This document shows positions 29,145 to 41,398 of a DNA stretch of 64,000 bases, one piece after another. The notes below the pieces were generated by a model. The model was given only the letters and a program-made list of their open reading frames with translations, was not told the DNA's origin and did not search any database. The position numbers and the translations under genes are program-made. The stretch's first letter is position 1. Every line of letters starts with the position of its first letter. The stretch covers positions 106,613,558-106,677,557 of the forward strand of contig CM054178.1 of NCBI GenBank assembly GCA_028829895.1. Reading direction: 5' to 3'. This stretch comes from Sinotaia quadrata. Its lineage: Eukaryota; Mollusca; Gastropoda; Architaenioglossa; Viviparidae.

Positions 29145-29580
29145 CCTATGCAAATTTGACTGCTGATATATTTGCTAGAATAAACTGAGTGAGTGTGTAA
29201 CGTTTAATCAATCAATCAATCCAACATTCTTCTGGTTATATTCATATGCTGTATATGTTTGAGTGTTAATAAATTTTACAATAAATTTATTAAATCATTA
29301 ACCTTCTTGCAATATATTAAAACCTTAATTTGGAGTAATGACGGGTGGTTAAATATAAATAAAGGACATATTTGTATTGCTTCTTTAGTAAGAAGTTTCC
29401 AACTGCAGAAACATTATGTGACAGTATAACGTCGATCTTATTATTGTTAGAGTAGAGGTTTACGACAACTTTATAATCCGCCGAGTGAGACATCTTGGTC
29501 TTGTGGGAGAATTGTTAATAACTATAAATTACGATTTTCGATTACTTGTAACAAGTGATGGGTGCCCAGAGGTGTCACAC
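29145..29580 (+). repeat. Interspersed repeat family A, copy 2
   Basis: Starts AATTTGACTGCTGATAT, continues with TTAATAAATTTTACAATAAA, AAGTTTCCAACTGCAGAAAC and ends GGGTGCCCAGAGGTGTCACA. Closest to the copy at 43535-44035; lies directly behind copy 1. Confidence 0.8.
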
Positions 29581-31398
29581 AATCACAGTAATTTTAAAAA
29601 CTGAAGTAAGAAGACAGCTAAAATAAATAACAACAGATACCAATAGTTTATACTGTGGCTTACCTGAATAAATACGTGTGTGTAAGTGTATGAATATCCT
29701 TGATTAGTCAGTAGAATTTATACATTGAAAATAATTAAGCGTGTGTACTGCAATGAACAATTTCCATTTATAAAACTGTATAAAGGACGACTTAAAATTT
29801 AACAAAATATTATTCTCTCAATAGAATTTCAAAATTAACATTAATACAACGAACACGAATTAATCTCACAGGTGAGTGAAAAAACATACATATACATTTT
29901 TCAATTAATTTTAGTAAACTTTAAAGTTGGCGGGCTCCACTGTTTCATATGGTGCCAAAATTCAATAAATGTACAGATGAATTTCTCATCTCAATAAAGT
30001 CATGAATATACAGCTGTAACAAAGCAAAAATATCAGCATTCATTCACATCTCTGAAATAAACTAAGATGAACACAAAATATACACATATAAAAATAACTG
30101 TCAGAAAAGAGTGCCCTCCTGTTGCATCAATTTCATACACACATTAGTAGTCTCCCTTTGTTCTCTTTACCAACACTTGGGATATTTCTCTCAGTAAGTA
30201 ATAACTACTGGGCTAAATTTTCTCTCCTTTGCACCATCACTTGACCAGCAACTACTTTTCTGGATATATATTAACTATATGAGGTATAGGTTGCTTATTA
30301 CGTCACTAAGTATAAATTCGATTGCGACAGCTAACTGACCTTCACCTCTGACTGGCGTTGTTCCACCTACTTAGCCAGTGGCAAGTTTATGACATCATTA
30401 TGTTATACTCTGATTCCTAATTCCTGTCTGGTTATCCCGCTAACAAAGACTCACTTGTCAACAGTTCTAATGCAAACATTTATATAATAAAAAATATATC
30501 AGAATCACTTAAATTTAATAGGAGAAATAGTCAACTCAATACAAAGAGAAATACAATGTATTTTAATAATTTCATAAATACATCTTATAACGTATATAGA
30601 GGGTGTTCAGAAAGAAACGCAACGTATAGGCCATGCATGTTTACTAGTAAATTACAAACGTTTTGAATATGTTAGCCATTATACAGCGTACATAAATATA
30701 CTCCGTGAATCATGTCATTCAACACATTTCACAAAGTTTAATTTGATATTTCAATAATAACATTCTATATGGGTTGTGTTTCTGTTGTAGTATACCTTTC
30801 TTTTTAAGTGTTTGCCAAATGGCTAAACCATCATTCTACAAACCTTTTCCCTTACAGTGTCAACTAATGTACATTATGTACAACCTTGTCTTGCCATATT
30901 AAATTCTAAGATGTCAACCACCCCCACCCTCCGACTTCCATAGTGATGTGCGTGTCATGCCTCTGCAAGTGCCTCTTTTGCACTGCTTAAATTAAAGACA
31001 CATGAACTAAGACTAAGTGTGTCCCTGTGAGACTCGTGTGTCGGTGGGTGAGGGACTGAGATGACACACACACACACACATATATATAATAAAGAATATA
31101 TAACATCAAGAGACATTGACTATTGTCCCTAGCAGTCATTTTTGCAACATATAATTATCCGTCCTCTCTCCGCCCAACTGTCTATGTATGTATTTCTAGT
31201 TTTCTCTCAAGGAAAGGCTAAAAGGAATCAGGTTAGTTTAGGACTGGTTTACGCTTTGAATTGTTAATCAATACTTACTTTAGCAATGTGTTTTAATAAT
31301 ACTTTTCGGTCTCTTTTTAAAATAATTTATTTATGTCAGAAATGAGGCGATTAACATGGCTTTACGTAATATACCAAAAACCCAGATTGCTACATTCG

Positions 31399-31484
31399 GA
31401 TAGATAGATAAATAGATAGATAGATAGATAGATAATAAATAGATAGATAAATAGATAGATAGATAGAGATAGATAGATAGATAT
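31399..31484 (+). repeat. (GATA)n microsatellite
   Basis: GATAGATA units with AATA interruptions. Confidence 0.95.
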
Positions 31485-32847
31485 TAGGTTGGTTGGTTAG
31501 TAGTAGTTAAGAAAGTATGTGTTCATATTATATCAGTTATCATAAAGAGATTGTACAAATATCAGTTCTATTATCGCACACACACACACGTAACGGCTAT
31601 AATTAGAAGTTGACGTGAAATGATAACAGAGGCGTGATGTTGGGTAAGTTAAACTGAAGAGGAAATTGTTGTCATCCGTCGCTCATTTACGCTTCGATAA
31701 CTCTTACATGCCATGCTTATGGTCTTCATGGTTCTATGGCAAAATTAATAGCCAAGAGCTCAAAATGCACTGGACTCAGATTTAACAATCATTTCGCTAG
31801 TTCGAAATATACTATATCATGACAATCTCTCACTTAGGGAAAAGAATTATGTTTCTTTGAATAAACTCTGGCACTTGCACTTTCGGCAACACTGATGCAT
31901 TGCTTTATGATGTACCTTGCATTGATCCCTATGCCACATTCAATACTGCATCTCAGACTGCACCAAGACTGTATCATTTCTAACTGAATGGAGGTGTGAA
32001 CAAGGCATGGCCATTGCCTTTCGTCACTCTTCTGATGTCAGCTATTACTATTGATAGTCATCACAGATTTGCTCTTTAATTGGGAAGTTTGAACTGTACT
32101 ATATGAGGTTGACCCAAGTCTGAAGAGCTATGCCTTCATAACGACTGTACTATGATAGGTTGACCCAAATCTGAAATGTGTGGTGTGCAGCACACATCCG
32201 AAGGTTTTAAACTTAAATTCTTTTTGCAGCCTATTAAGCACATTTTGGTAATAAATATACATAAATCCATTAAAGTTTTGTAGCATTTGTGTTTCATTTT
32301 AATTATCAGTACCTTTCGCCTCTTGTCAGGATTGGTACTGGGGGTTCGGTAGCCCAAGTAGTAGTTAGTGGTTAATTGTTAAATGCTACATAACACTTGA
32401 CTACTATATTGAGTGTATGATGAGACTTGTCGACTGCCACATTAAGATTTTAATTGGTAATTTTGTTAATGAAACGAAATATCTAATCTTCCACCCTGCC
32501 ACAGTCACCAAAGCTGATAATTTTCTCTGCGGGCAGTCTCTGACAGTGATAGGTTAATGGCATGAAAGGAAAATAAACTTTCTTCTTCTTAATATGTTTA
32601 TCATTGTGCTTTCTGGATTGTAATTGGCCGATAAACAGTAAGTTATTTAGTCAGTGAGTTATATAGATAGTTAGTTATTTAAATAGTAAGATATATAGAT
32701 AGAGAGACAAAGGGAAATCTGAAATTGTTTTGTTATAACATATTTGCTAATAGCGGTGTTAGTTCACCTCACAGATTAGCGATAAATAAAAATGACCTTG
32801 ATAGCACAAATAGACATTAGGGCAGACAGCAAGATAGGACATATATA

Positions 32848-32851
32848 TATA

Positions 32852-32910
<59 letters not shown>

Positions 32911-32955
32911 CGCGTGCGTGCGTGCGTGCGTGCATGCGAGCGTGTTTGTGCGTGC
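32848..32955 (+). repeat. (TG)n/(CGTG)n microsatellite
   Basis: ATATATAT leads into a long TG run, then CGTGCGTG units. Confidence 0.95.
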
Positions 32956-33198
32956 TACTTAGTAAGGAGAAAGCATGTACTTTTCACTTGGAAACTATGA
33001 CAAAGCAATTCCCTAAGTCTGCATTCCATTGAATGCTAGAAACGAAGCCATTTACATAAATGAACACTGACCTATTACTAAAGAATTATAAAGAGAAAAA
33101 AATAAAACATGTCCTCTGTATTTGAACGAGTCATGTTGTCATTTTCGCTCTGTTAAACAGTTGTCAAGAAAAAATAGTGAAGTAAAAAACCAGCCCAG

Positions 33199-33310
33199 GA
33201 AAGTTAATGGAAATAGCGGTTTAAGAAACGCTTACAAAAGTACCCAACATTTAGAAAGTTAATGGAAATAGCGGTTTAAGAAATGCTTACAAAAGTACCC
33301 AACATTTAGA
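33199..33310 (+). repeat. Tandem duplication, 55 bp, 2 copies
   Basis: GAAAGTTAATGGAAATAGCG followed by GTTTAAGAAACGCTTAC and AAAAGTACCCAACATTTA, starting at 33199 and 33254; one visible difference (AACGC versus AATGC). Confidence 0.93.
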
Positions 33311-34445
33311 AGAGAGAATGACGTTAAATTAACTGACCACTTGAAATGTTCATAAGATGTCCTACAAGCAAGTGTTTAGATTAAAGTGTGATCACACACA
33401 CTGGCTATTTACATGAATAAGTTTATTAAAATAAAAAAGAGGGAATTATATTTTTGATGGTCATACATTTCATTCAATTGTGTCTTACGTATTGATGAAA
33501 ATCATGTCAAAGAAAGTAACCAAAATAATAAGTTGAAATCTGAGTAATTACATTATATCATGAAAAACACTCTTAAATAATTAATTATTTAAAGCAATTC
33601 TGCGTTACCCATTAAAGTAAGTTTTGAAGAAATGGTTAAATTTACATTTCACAATCTGATGATGGTAGGGCAATGTTCATGAACAGTATAGTCTTATAGG
33701 ATTATGCGAAGTATATTTTTATAGCATTGCAAATATCTTTTTAAAATAAACACGAAACAAACAACCAGAATTAAAAAATTAATTAATTTTAGCTGCTAAT
33801 CTTTTTCTTTCTTCCTGACTGTCGATAATACATCTCTATGTGAAACACAAGTATAACATAGTAAATTATTTGTAATGCTGAAAAATGCAAACTCATCCAA
33901 CAAATAAAATTAATTTATTATTGTTCAATAAATAAATAAATTCACCAAAGTGAACCATGAAGTTAAGCAGCTGAATACCACGCCTGTACATGAAAACATG
34001 CACTGTCTATTTTGAACTTCTACGTAAGAGACCGTGAGTAGTGTCGGTCATCCACTATTACATAATCACGGTGCTAATGAACTAACATGATGCGTTCTGA
34101 CTTGTCCCACTGGGAGGGAGGGGGACCCTCGCTCACTAAATCGGTGAGTCGATCAAAGGGACTTCACCAGGCAGAAACATACCTTAAAGAGTTACTGACA
34201 TGAAGTGCATGATAGAAAACTAAAGACAAGGAATTCTGACGAACAAAGGATTTGCTACAAGTACCCCAAAAATAATTTAACTAGCTCGTAGGTCTGATGC
34301 CAAGTCATCATGGCTAATAACTTATTGTTCTACCTGCCATCGAGAGAAGCATACCCAATACATTTTTATAGTCGGTCTGGGCTTTAATGCGTCACTGGCA
34401 GAGAAATAGTCCCGAACTTTTGCGGGTTTGTTTTGGTCAAGAGCA

Positions 34446-34960
34446 GAGAGGCACATAGAAGCTTTATTGCTTATCTCTGATAACTCCATTTTTGTGTTCT
34501 CTGATAAGATCTATCCTGCATATTTGTACTGACACTACTGTCAAATTGTATTTTAGGATATAGACTGTGTAGACAAAATTATTCAAATGTGGTTTTCATG
34601 GAAATAATTGATGTCAAGTAATCTATTTCATTGTATTTGTATATGTATATTTGATTGTTGATTTAATAAATTTATTGACCTTCTTATTCTTATATTGATA
34701 ACCTTATGTTGGAGAAGAAAGTGGTTGGATGAGGGCTTGCTAAATACAGATTAAAGACGGATTTGTCTTCTCCTTTGGTAAGAGGTTTTCCACCTATGGA
34801 ATGTTGTGTGACGGTAAATATTTATCTTTAATGTTGTTTAAGAGAGAAAACGCTTACAGCGCCTGCATATCCGCCAAGTGAGGATCATTAATAAAATAAA
34901 TTAAGATTCTCATCACTTGTAATTAGTTTTTGGATGATTAATTAATTAATAATAATAATA
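34446..34960 (+). repeat. Interspersed repeat family A, copy 3
   Basis: ATTGCTTATCTCTGATAACT start, ATTTAATAAATTTATTGACC, GAGAGAAAACGCTTACAGCG and TTCTCATCACTTGTAATTAG match copy 1 in order and spacing. Confidence 0.8.
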
Positions 34961-35616
34961 TCCAATAACTAAGTGCCGTTGGCGTTACAGAAGTCTATAA
35001 TCTCTGTAAGGGGGTGATTTACAAATATTCACTCAATAATATAGTATGAAATATGATCCCGACTTTATGTGCAGTTCTAGTATAACACCACGTTATCTGT
35101 AGGTATTTAAGGCGGATCCACTTGTAGCTCAAACAGGATCGCAACTGAAGTGATGCTTTGTTAGCAAGCTATTAGATCGGACCTTAAGGTGTGTTCAGAG
35201 ATTCCTCCAAACAGAAGCCCAAGAAAGCTTTGTTTTATAAGTCCTGGCTCCCCATATATTTACCTTCTTAATCCTGTTTTATATGTATATATATCTATAG
35301 CTTAATGCTGAACACTGATATATGACCACTTGATAAAAGAAGTGTGAGATAATAAATAACAATAACTGAAAATAAATACAAGGCAAAAACTTAATAATAT
35401 TAATAACAACTAAACAGGTACTATTTTTTTTTTAAATCTTAACACAAGATGTGCAGTGTAAAGGGCTCAACTTCATCAATGGAGCTATCACGCAAGCGTG
35501 AATAAGCAGATGCCAACATAAGTACATGTAATAGATATATCAAGGTTTGGACACGAAAAACTGCCCTTGAGCGACTGTCAGTGATTCTCACAACTTCATC
35601 AGATGAAAAGTGAACT

Positions 35617-36368
35617 AGGACTCCTAACGCTGTATGACTTTATTGTATAAAAAATAAATACACAGGACTCCTAATACTGTATGACTTTATTGTATAAAAA
35701 TAAATACACAGGACTCCTAATACTTGTATGACTTTATTGTATAAAAATAAATACACAGGACTCCTAATACTTGTATGACTTTATTGTATAAAAATAAATA
35801 CACAGGACTCCTAATACTGTATGACTTTATTGTATAAAAATAAATACACAGGACTCCTAATACTGTATGACTTTATTGTATTAAAAATAAATACACAGGA
35901 CTCCTAATACTGTATGACTTTATTGTATTAAAAATAAATACACAGGACTCCTAATACTGTATGACTTTATTGTATTAAAAATAAGTACACAGGACTCCTA
36001 ATACTGTATGACTTTATTGTATTAAAAATAAGTACACAGGACTCCTAATACTGTATGACTTTATTGTATTAAAAATAAATACACAGGACTCCTAATACTG
36101 TATGACTTTATTGTATAAAAATAAGTACACAGGACTCCTAATACTGTATGACTTTATTGTATTATAAATAAATACACAGGACTCCTAATACTGTATGACT
36201 TTATTGTATAAAAATAAGTACACAGGACTCCTAATACTGTATGACTTTATTGTATTATAAATAAATACACAGGACTCCTAATACTGTATGACTTTATTGT
36301 ATTATAAATAAGTACACAGGACTCCTAATACTGTATGGCTTTATTGTATTAAAAATAAATACACAAGA
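35617..36368 (+). repeat. Minisatellite, about 46 bp, about 16 copies
   Basis: Unit AGGACTCCTAATACTGTATG, then ACTTTATTGTATAAAAATAAATACAC. Sub-types differ by TATTAAAAATAA, TATAAAAATAA and TATTATAAATAA, and by AAATAC/AAGTAC; two types alternate near 36110-36240, a higher-order pattern. Confidence 0.95.
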
Positions 36369-37217
36369 CTCGCGTCAAAATCAACATAGTGCTCGAGGCA
36401 AACCTTAGTGGTTGAGGGAAAGGCGAACTCGACCAAGAATACTTAATGACAATATGGAAGAAGGATATAGTTATTATAGTCGCTAAGGTAAGGGATACTC
36501 TTCTTCCCAAAGACCCCCTACCTCCATTACTGTGTGTTTGCTATGCAAACGCAGCGTCAAGACGATCCATTGACATACACTCACCCTTTCTAACCAGACT
36601 GCCGCCCCTGTGCCTTTCTTATTTAAAAATTCTGTTGCCACCGATGTATTTTATATATAGTTGATGTGCGTATGTATTGTATGTTTGAATGAATGTTAGA
36701 AGTTGTCATCATGTCCATTCTCATGTGTGCCTGGTTATCTCTGTACGTATGACGATATCTTTGTACGAATGCTATCATCTGTGTGCGTGTGTGAGACGAC
36801 ATCTGCGTACGTGTGAGGCCATCTCTGTGTGATATTATCTCTGTAAGTGTGAGCGGTGCCGTCTACAAGCATGGGCACGCTGGGCAGTTGCCCAGGGCCT
36901 CACGAGCATAGCGGCCCCATGTCAATCTATGTATGTTGTGATTGGCTGGCAATGAATAAGTAGGGGCCTTAACGCAAAGACGGTTCTCTGTGTGAGACCA
37001 TCTCCGTGTGGTTATTTCTGTACATGTGAGGTCATTTCTGTGAGTGTGTGATGTCATTTCTGTAGTGTGTGAGGCTACCTCTGCATGCGTGAGGCTACCT
37101 GTGTGTATGTGAGATTATCTCTGTATGTGTGAGAACATTTCTGCATGGGTGAGGCTACGTGAGAGTAAATATTAAGTACTATAACGACGAGTGTGATTTA
37201 TTTACTGCAATTTAACA
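36369..37217. other. Intergenic
   Basis: A region of loosely repeated TCTCTGTGTGTGAG-like blocks at about 36740-37150 with a short GC-rich segment (GGGCAGTTGCCCAGGGCC) at about 36880 that may be a transposon terminus. No gene recognised. Confidence 0.5.
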
Positions 37218-37384
37218 GACATATATGTAGATCAGCACATATATTTACTAGCACATCAATAAAGGTTGACCGACATATATGTAGATCAGCACATATATTT
37301 ACTAGCACATCAATAAAGGTTGACCGACATATATGTAGATCAGCACATATATTTACTAGCACATCAATAAAGGTTGACCGACAT
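37218..37384 (+). repeat. Tandem repeat, 54 bp, 3 copies
   Basis: Unit GACATATATGTAGATCAGCA, then CATATATTTACTAGCACATC and AATAAAGGTTGACC; copies look identical. The 18-codon period explains the open frame over it. Confidence 0.95.
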
Positions 37385-37490
37385 TATTAAGAGCAAACCG
37401 TATTATAAATATATAAAACGAAAAGCAAAGCAAAACGAATGCCACTAGAGTGATGGTCGCGTTGTAGCTATCAAAATCATTAGGTGAGGC

Positions 37491-37568
37491 TATCTATCTA
37501 AATATCTATCTATCTATCTAAATATCTATCTATCTATGTATCTTTCTATCTATCTATCTGTCTCTCTG

Positions 37569-37600
<32 letters not shown>
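37491..37600 (+). repeat. (TATC)n microsatellite
   Basis: TATCTATC units with AATA, TGTA and TGTC interruptions. Confidence 0.95.
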
Positions 37601-38100
37601 GAGTATCCAGTCATGGTAAAGGAAACCTACACCTAATAAATGAAAGCAGATACAAATATACAAACAGACATACCGCTAACAACGAAATGCTTATTTTTAC
37701 GTCATATAATGGTAGAGATGGATGAGTGAACAGGAAGGCCACTCTCTCATCTGACAAGAACAGGATTTACTGATATCACAAGTACTGATCGTGAAAACGC
37801 GCGTCATCAGACCTTGGTGTAAAACCAGCGAATAATGACAAGCGTGTATGTATTAAAACTATTATACTTTCTGGCCTATTGCACTAATGAATCATTCTAG
37901 TTCAAATGCATTGCTTTATATATAATAATAACGGCTCAATAAACAGTACACAAGAATGAGATTAAAACGTGCTAGCACGATCGATGGAACAATTACTTCA
38001 CAGATTCCCTGTGTATAGTGTTTCACTGCCTTAACACAAATGGTAAAGTTGACTCGTGGGGCATACAAGAGAATGAATGGTCTTGTTCGTGTGTACGTGC

Positions 38101-38127
38101 ATGTGTGTGTGTGTGTGTGTGTGTGTC
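38101..38127 (+). repeat. (GT)n microsatellite
   Basis: About 13 GT units. Confidence 0.9.
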
Positions 38128-38394
38128 TGAGAGAAATATACACACAAACGTATCGCATATATACTTCTTTTAATTGCTGGAAATATATTCTCTGACGTGT
38201 ATAATTTAATTGCACTAAGAACCAAAGTAAATTAATAAAAAAATATAATAGTATTTATTTTTCCTTAGTTCCTCTTTCCTTTGAATGAAGACTTCAGCTG
38301 ACAAAAGAATTTTGCACATTATGCAGATTGGCACTGAAAGATAGCTTCAGTGAATCATTTTCATAAAATATCGGAAAGCGAAACTAATTACAGC

Positions 38395-38407
38395 TAAACA
38401 AAACAAT

Positions 38408-38441
<34 letters not shown>

Positions 38442-38453
38442 CACACACACACA
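38395..38453 (+). repeat. (AAC)n followed by (AC)n
   Basis: Compound microsatellite: ACAACAACAAC run passing directly into ACACACAC. Confidence 0.95.
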
Positions 38454-38568
38454 AGGAAGTGAGATCCGTCACAAGGGCTGAACGCTAAATTGCGTGAACA
38501 CCTTTTCGATTGATATTTTTTGTAATGAATACAGATATTTGTACAATATGCTATGCAACTTACTTCCA

Positions 38569-38750
38569 GGTACACGCTCTCTTAAACACGGTATAGCTCT
38601 TTGCTGTGGTATGGTACACGCTCTCTTAAACACGGTAGAGCTCTTTGCTGTGGTATGGTACACGCTCTCTTAAACACGGTATAGCTCTTTGCTGTGGCAT
38701 GGTACACGCTCTCTTAAACACGGTATAGCTCTTTGCTGTGGTATGGTACT
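38569..38750 (+). repeat. Tandem repeat, 44 bp, 4 copies
   Basis: Unit GGTACACGCTCTCTTAAACA, then CGGTATAGCTCTTTGCTGTGGTAT; starts at 38569, 38613, 38657 and 38701. Confidence 0.95.
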
Positions 38751-39590
38751 CGCGGGAACAGAGAAGATAGCTAGTTTTTCAAGTATGTAACTATCCTGAA
38801 TAGAGCAGGTAGATAACTTTTTAATTAAGTAGGCCTAACTGTTCTAACATAGATTAGCTGGGTAACTAATCAACTAAGAAAGTGAAAAAAATTCAGATGA
38901 GAAAGACTCGCAGAAATAAAAAAAAAAGAGTTACACAATTATAATTAATATTTAAGTGTGTGCACGTGCAATTAAAAACAAATAATAAATAGACGTATAA
39001 CCTTTCACTTATAGGTCAATCAATGACATTCAGAGAAACATTAGCGCAAACATATATAATGTATCTACCGAGAAATGTATAGAGTGAATCTACAGATCAC
39101 TGTTAGTGTGTACCTGAAAGGAAATGCTACCTCACGGAATTAAATTCTCGAGAGTGAGTTCTGAATTGGTGGACACGTCGCAATAGAGTACCCCCATCCA
39201 GTTTAAACTAGACCCTACCCCGAGCCTTAGTCATACAAACTGTCGTACTCAGCATTCCGGCATATGTCATCTAATAACTTAGATAATAAGAACTTTGTAA
39301 AAGAAGAGAGGACTGACTAACTGTATGTGTTCAACTGTCATAGTTCATGAATACAAAACAATGTCTTAGTTCAAAGTGAATACCAAACAGATGTAGTGTC
39401 TCGCTGGAGAGTTCCGTCTCGTCACACTATAGACATAGGCCTATTGTTTTTAAGTCATCCAGCAACAAAGCAATAAAACCCAAAGGCCAGAAACCACTAA
39501 ATTAAAACGGAAGTGCATTACACTAGAATACCATCTGTACACGGCACAAGCTCGAACAGCATCCAAGTGCTGGTTGAAAATTAAGTGACA
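38751..39590. other. Intergenic
   Basis: AT-rich, without recognised features. Confidence 0.5.
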
Positions 39591-39593
39591 TAC

Positions 39594-39860
39594 CTTTTAT
39601 GTTCTTGTCACGAAATCCGCCGGTTCTAGAGAGAATCGCTTAATTCGATGTAAACAGGGAAGTCCGACACCTCACAGGCGTTACGCTCCAGTGCCTGTAT
39701 CGGCAGGTGCCTATGTACTGTCACCTAACGTGTCTGGCCTCGTTGAAGTGAGACAACACGCCCTGTACCGACTAAGAATACAACTTCGCTCGCACAGCAC
39801 TGCGTTACGACTGCACACGCAGTTTGTCTTTATTTATATATATATTTATATACACACTGC
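39594..39860 (-). promoter_or_regulatory. Possible promoter and 5' exon of an unidentified gene
   Basis: On the minus strand a TATATAAATATATATATAAA box (about 39830-39850) is followed by a CpG-containing, non-repetitive stretch of about 220 bp that ends at a good donor, AAAAG|GTATGT (39594). That is the layout of a TATA promoter plus untranslated first exon. No following exon was identified; it could also be an upstream promoter for the Reeler-DOMON gene. Inference only. Confidence 0.3.
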
Positions 39861-39869
39861 TGGCCCGTT

Positions 39870-41250
39870 TGCATCTGCAACAGTTTTCAGCTGGCGTAGT
39901 CAGTCAGCAACTCGGTGACTCGGCCAAAATGTAGTTTCAAGCAGAGTGTGTGCACTGCTCACAGAACTGGCCTGGCACTAGTTACACGTAAGCGCGTTTC
40001 CTTTCTTGTTATGGGAGCTTGTTATACCACTACGATCACTAGCCACAAACATGTAAAGAGCGCTAGCGTACATACATACACAAGTACAAATACGAACAAG
40101 TATAATATTAATGAGAGAACACTGTTGTATTCACTCAAGTGTCCATACATAAGACAGGTAAATCTAACTACAGTGTTCTGAATTTTGAAAATAATTACAT
40201 ATTGGATTGAGGGAGATACTGAATGTACTGAATGAAAAATAATGTAAACATTTGGATACAATGCTCGTTTGACTAAACTGTATTTGAAGATCATGCCTAA
40301 CCCCGCGGGCTTGAGGCGGCAACTAAACTAAAATCTGCCATTTGTTTTGGTCCCGCAGAAAATGGCTCACTGGTTTGGATATTTTAAGATTGTTTCATTG
40401 TTGGCAGGACCTTCTGCTGACTTAATTATTTTATAGCTGCGTCTTCACATTATTTTCCAGTTTACCTGTTAGACTAGATGCCGCGTTTTCAGTTGACGTA
40501 TTCACCTGGCCTGGCACTGTCGCATACACAGACCTCTGACGAGCTTGACACTGACAGACAACACCTACTTAGGTGTGTATACGGCAACAATGTACGACGC
40601 TTTCCCTGCGCCGTGTACAGCCACCAGCTTTAGGTTTTACTGCCTTCAGTCGACGATATAGTTTAACTGACAGCAAAGCCCACACCTAGTAGTTCCTAGC
40701 CTGGTTAGAGTGATGCATTCAGTCGATAGAAAGCCTGTCACCAGCACATATCCTCATAAAACATTATTCAGTTTAGTTACCGGGGCGGATGCTGCTAGAC
40801 TGAATATAAATTAGACGCTAGGAAATGCTCTTCACTGTGACGCCGGAAAACAGCTAGCTGCTCATGAAGAGATTCATCAGGTCAAAGTTCGCTGTGTACG
40901 TTTAGCGTATATTTCGTCGGTAGTCAACGTCTGCCTCCCGAAGTGAACGATATCGTTCATGTTATCAGTGGCAGTGTATCTCTTCGGCTTTTGTCTTGTT
41001 GTGAGTGATATTGTAATACTTCGTTACTTTAATATTAGTAGTTGCATTGGAATACTTTAGATATTTAATATTAGTAGTAGTACCATTAGAATACTTTGGC
41101 TCATTACTTTAATATTAAGAGTGACATTGGAATAGTTTGGATCTTAATATTAGTAGTGACATTTTATTGGGAGATGGGCAAGATGTTAATTCTCCACCAC
41201 CGAGCTCCATACGCTCCATTGGTGACCTCTATGGATTAAATTTTTTCTCT
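39870..41250. other. Intergenic, CpG-richer segment
   Basis: 40300-40960 has more C+G than its surroundings and a 16-bp perfect palindrome (40944-40959). AATATTAGTAGT-type degenerate repeats occur at 41028-41165. No coding recognised. Confidence 0.45.
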
Positions 41251-41398
41251 TGTAATTCTACCGACATTTAATAAATCTGTTTATGATCGTAATTCTACCG
41301 ACATTTAATAAATCTGTTTAAAATCGTTATTCTACCGATATTTAATAATCTGTTTATGATCGTTATTCTACCGGCATATAATTAATCTGTTTATGATT
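41251..41398 (+). repeat. Tandem repeat, 36-37 bp, 4 copies
   Basis: Unit GTAATTCTACCGACATTTAA then TAAATCTGTTTATGATC; later copies have diverged (TTATTCTACCGGCATATAA). Confidence 0.9.

Larger units (their letters stand above)
29581..35616. other. Intergenic, repeats only
   Basis: No gene recognised. Holds (GATA)n, (TG)n, a 55-bp tandem duplicate, family A copy 3, and a stretch AGGGTGTTCAGAAAGAAACG at about 30600 that recalls DNA-transposon termini but has no partner. The minus frame 32136-32357 is unsupported. Confidence 0.5.

Noticed and set aside
30600..30640. Transposon end AGGGTGTTCAGAAAGAAACG
   Set aside because: No inverted partner and no target duplicate found nearby.
35617..36368. 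CRISPR-like regular spacing
   Set aside because: Whole units repeat, with no unique spacers between them, in a eukaryotic setting: a minisatellite.
36860..36920. GGGCAGTTGCCCAGGGCC as a transposon terminus
   Set aside because: Only one end seen; the short palindrome alone is not enough.
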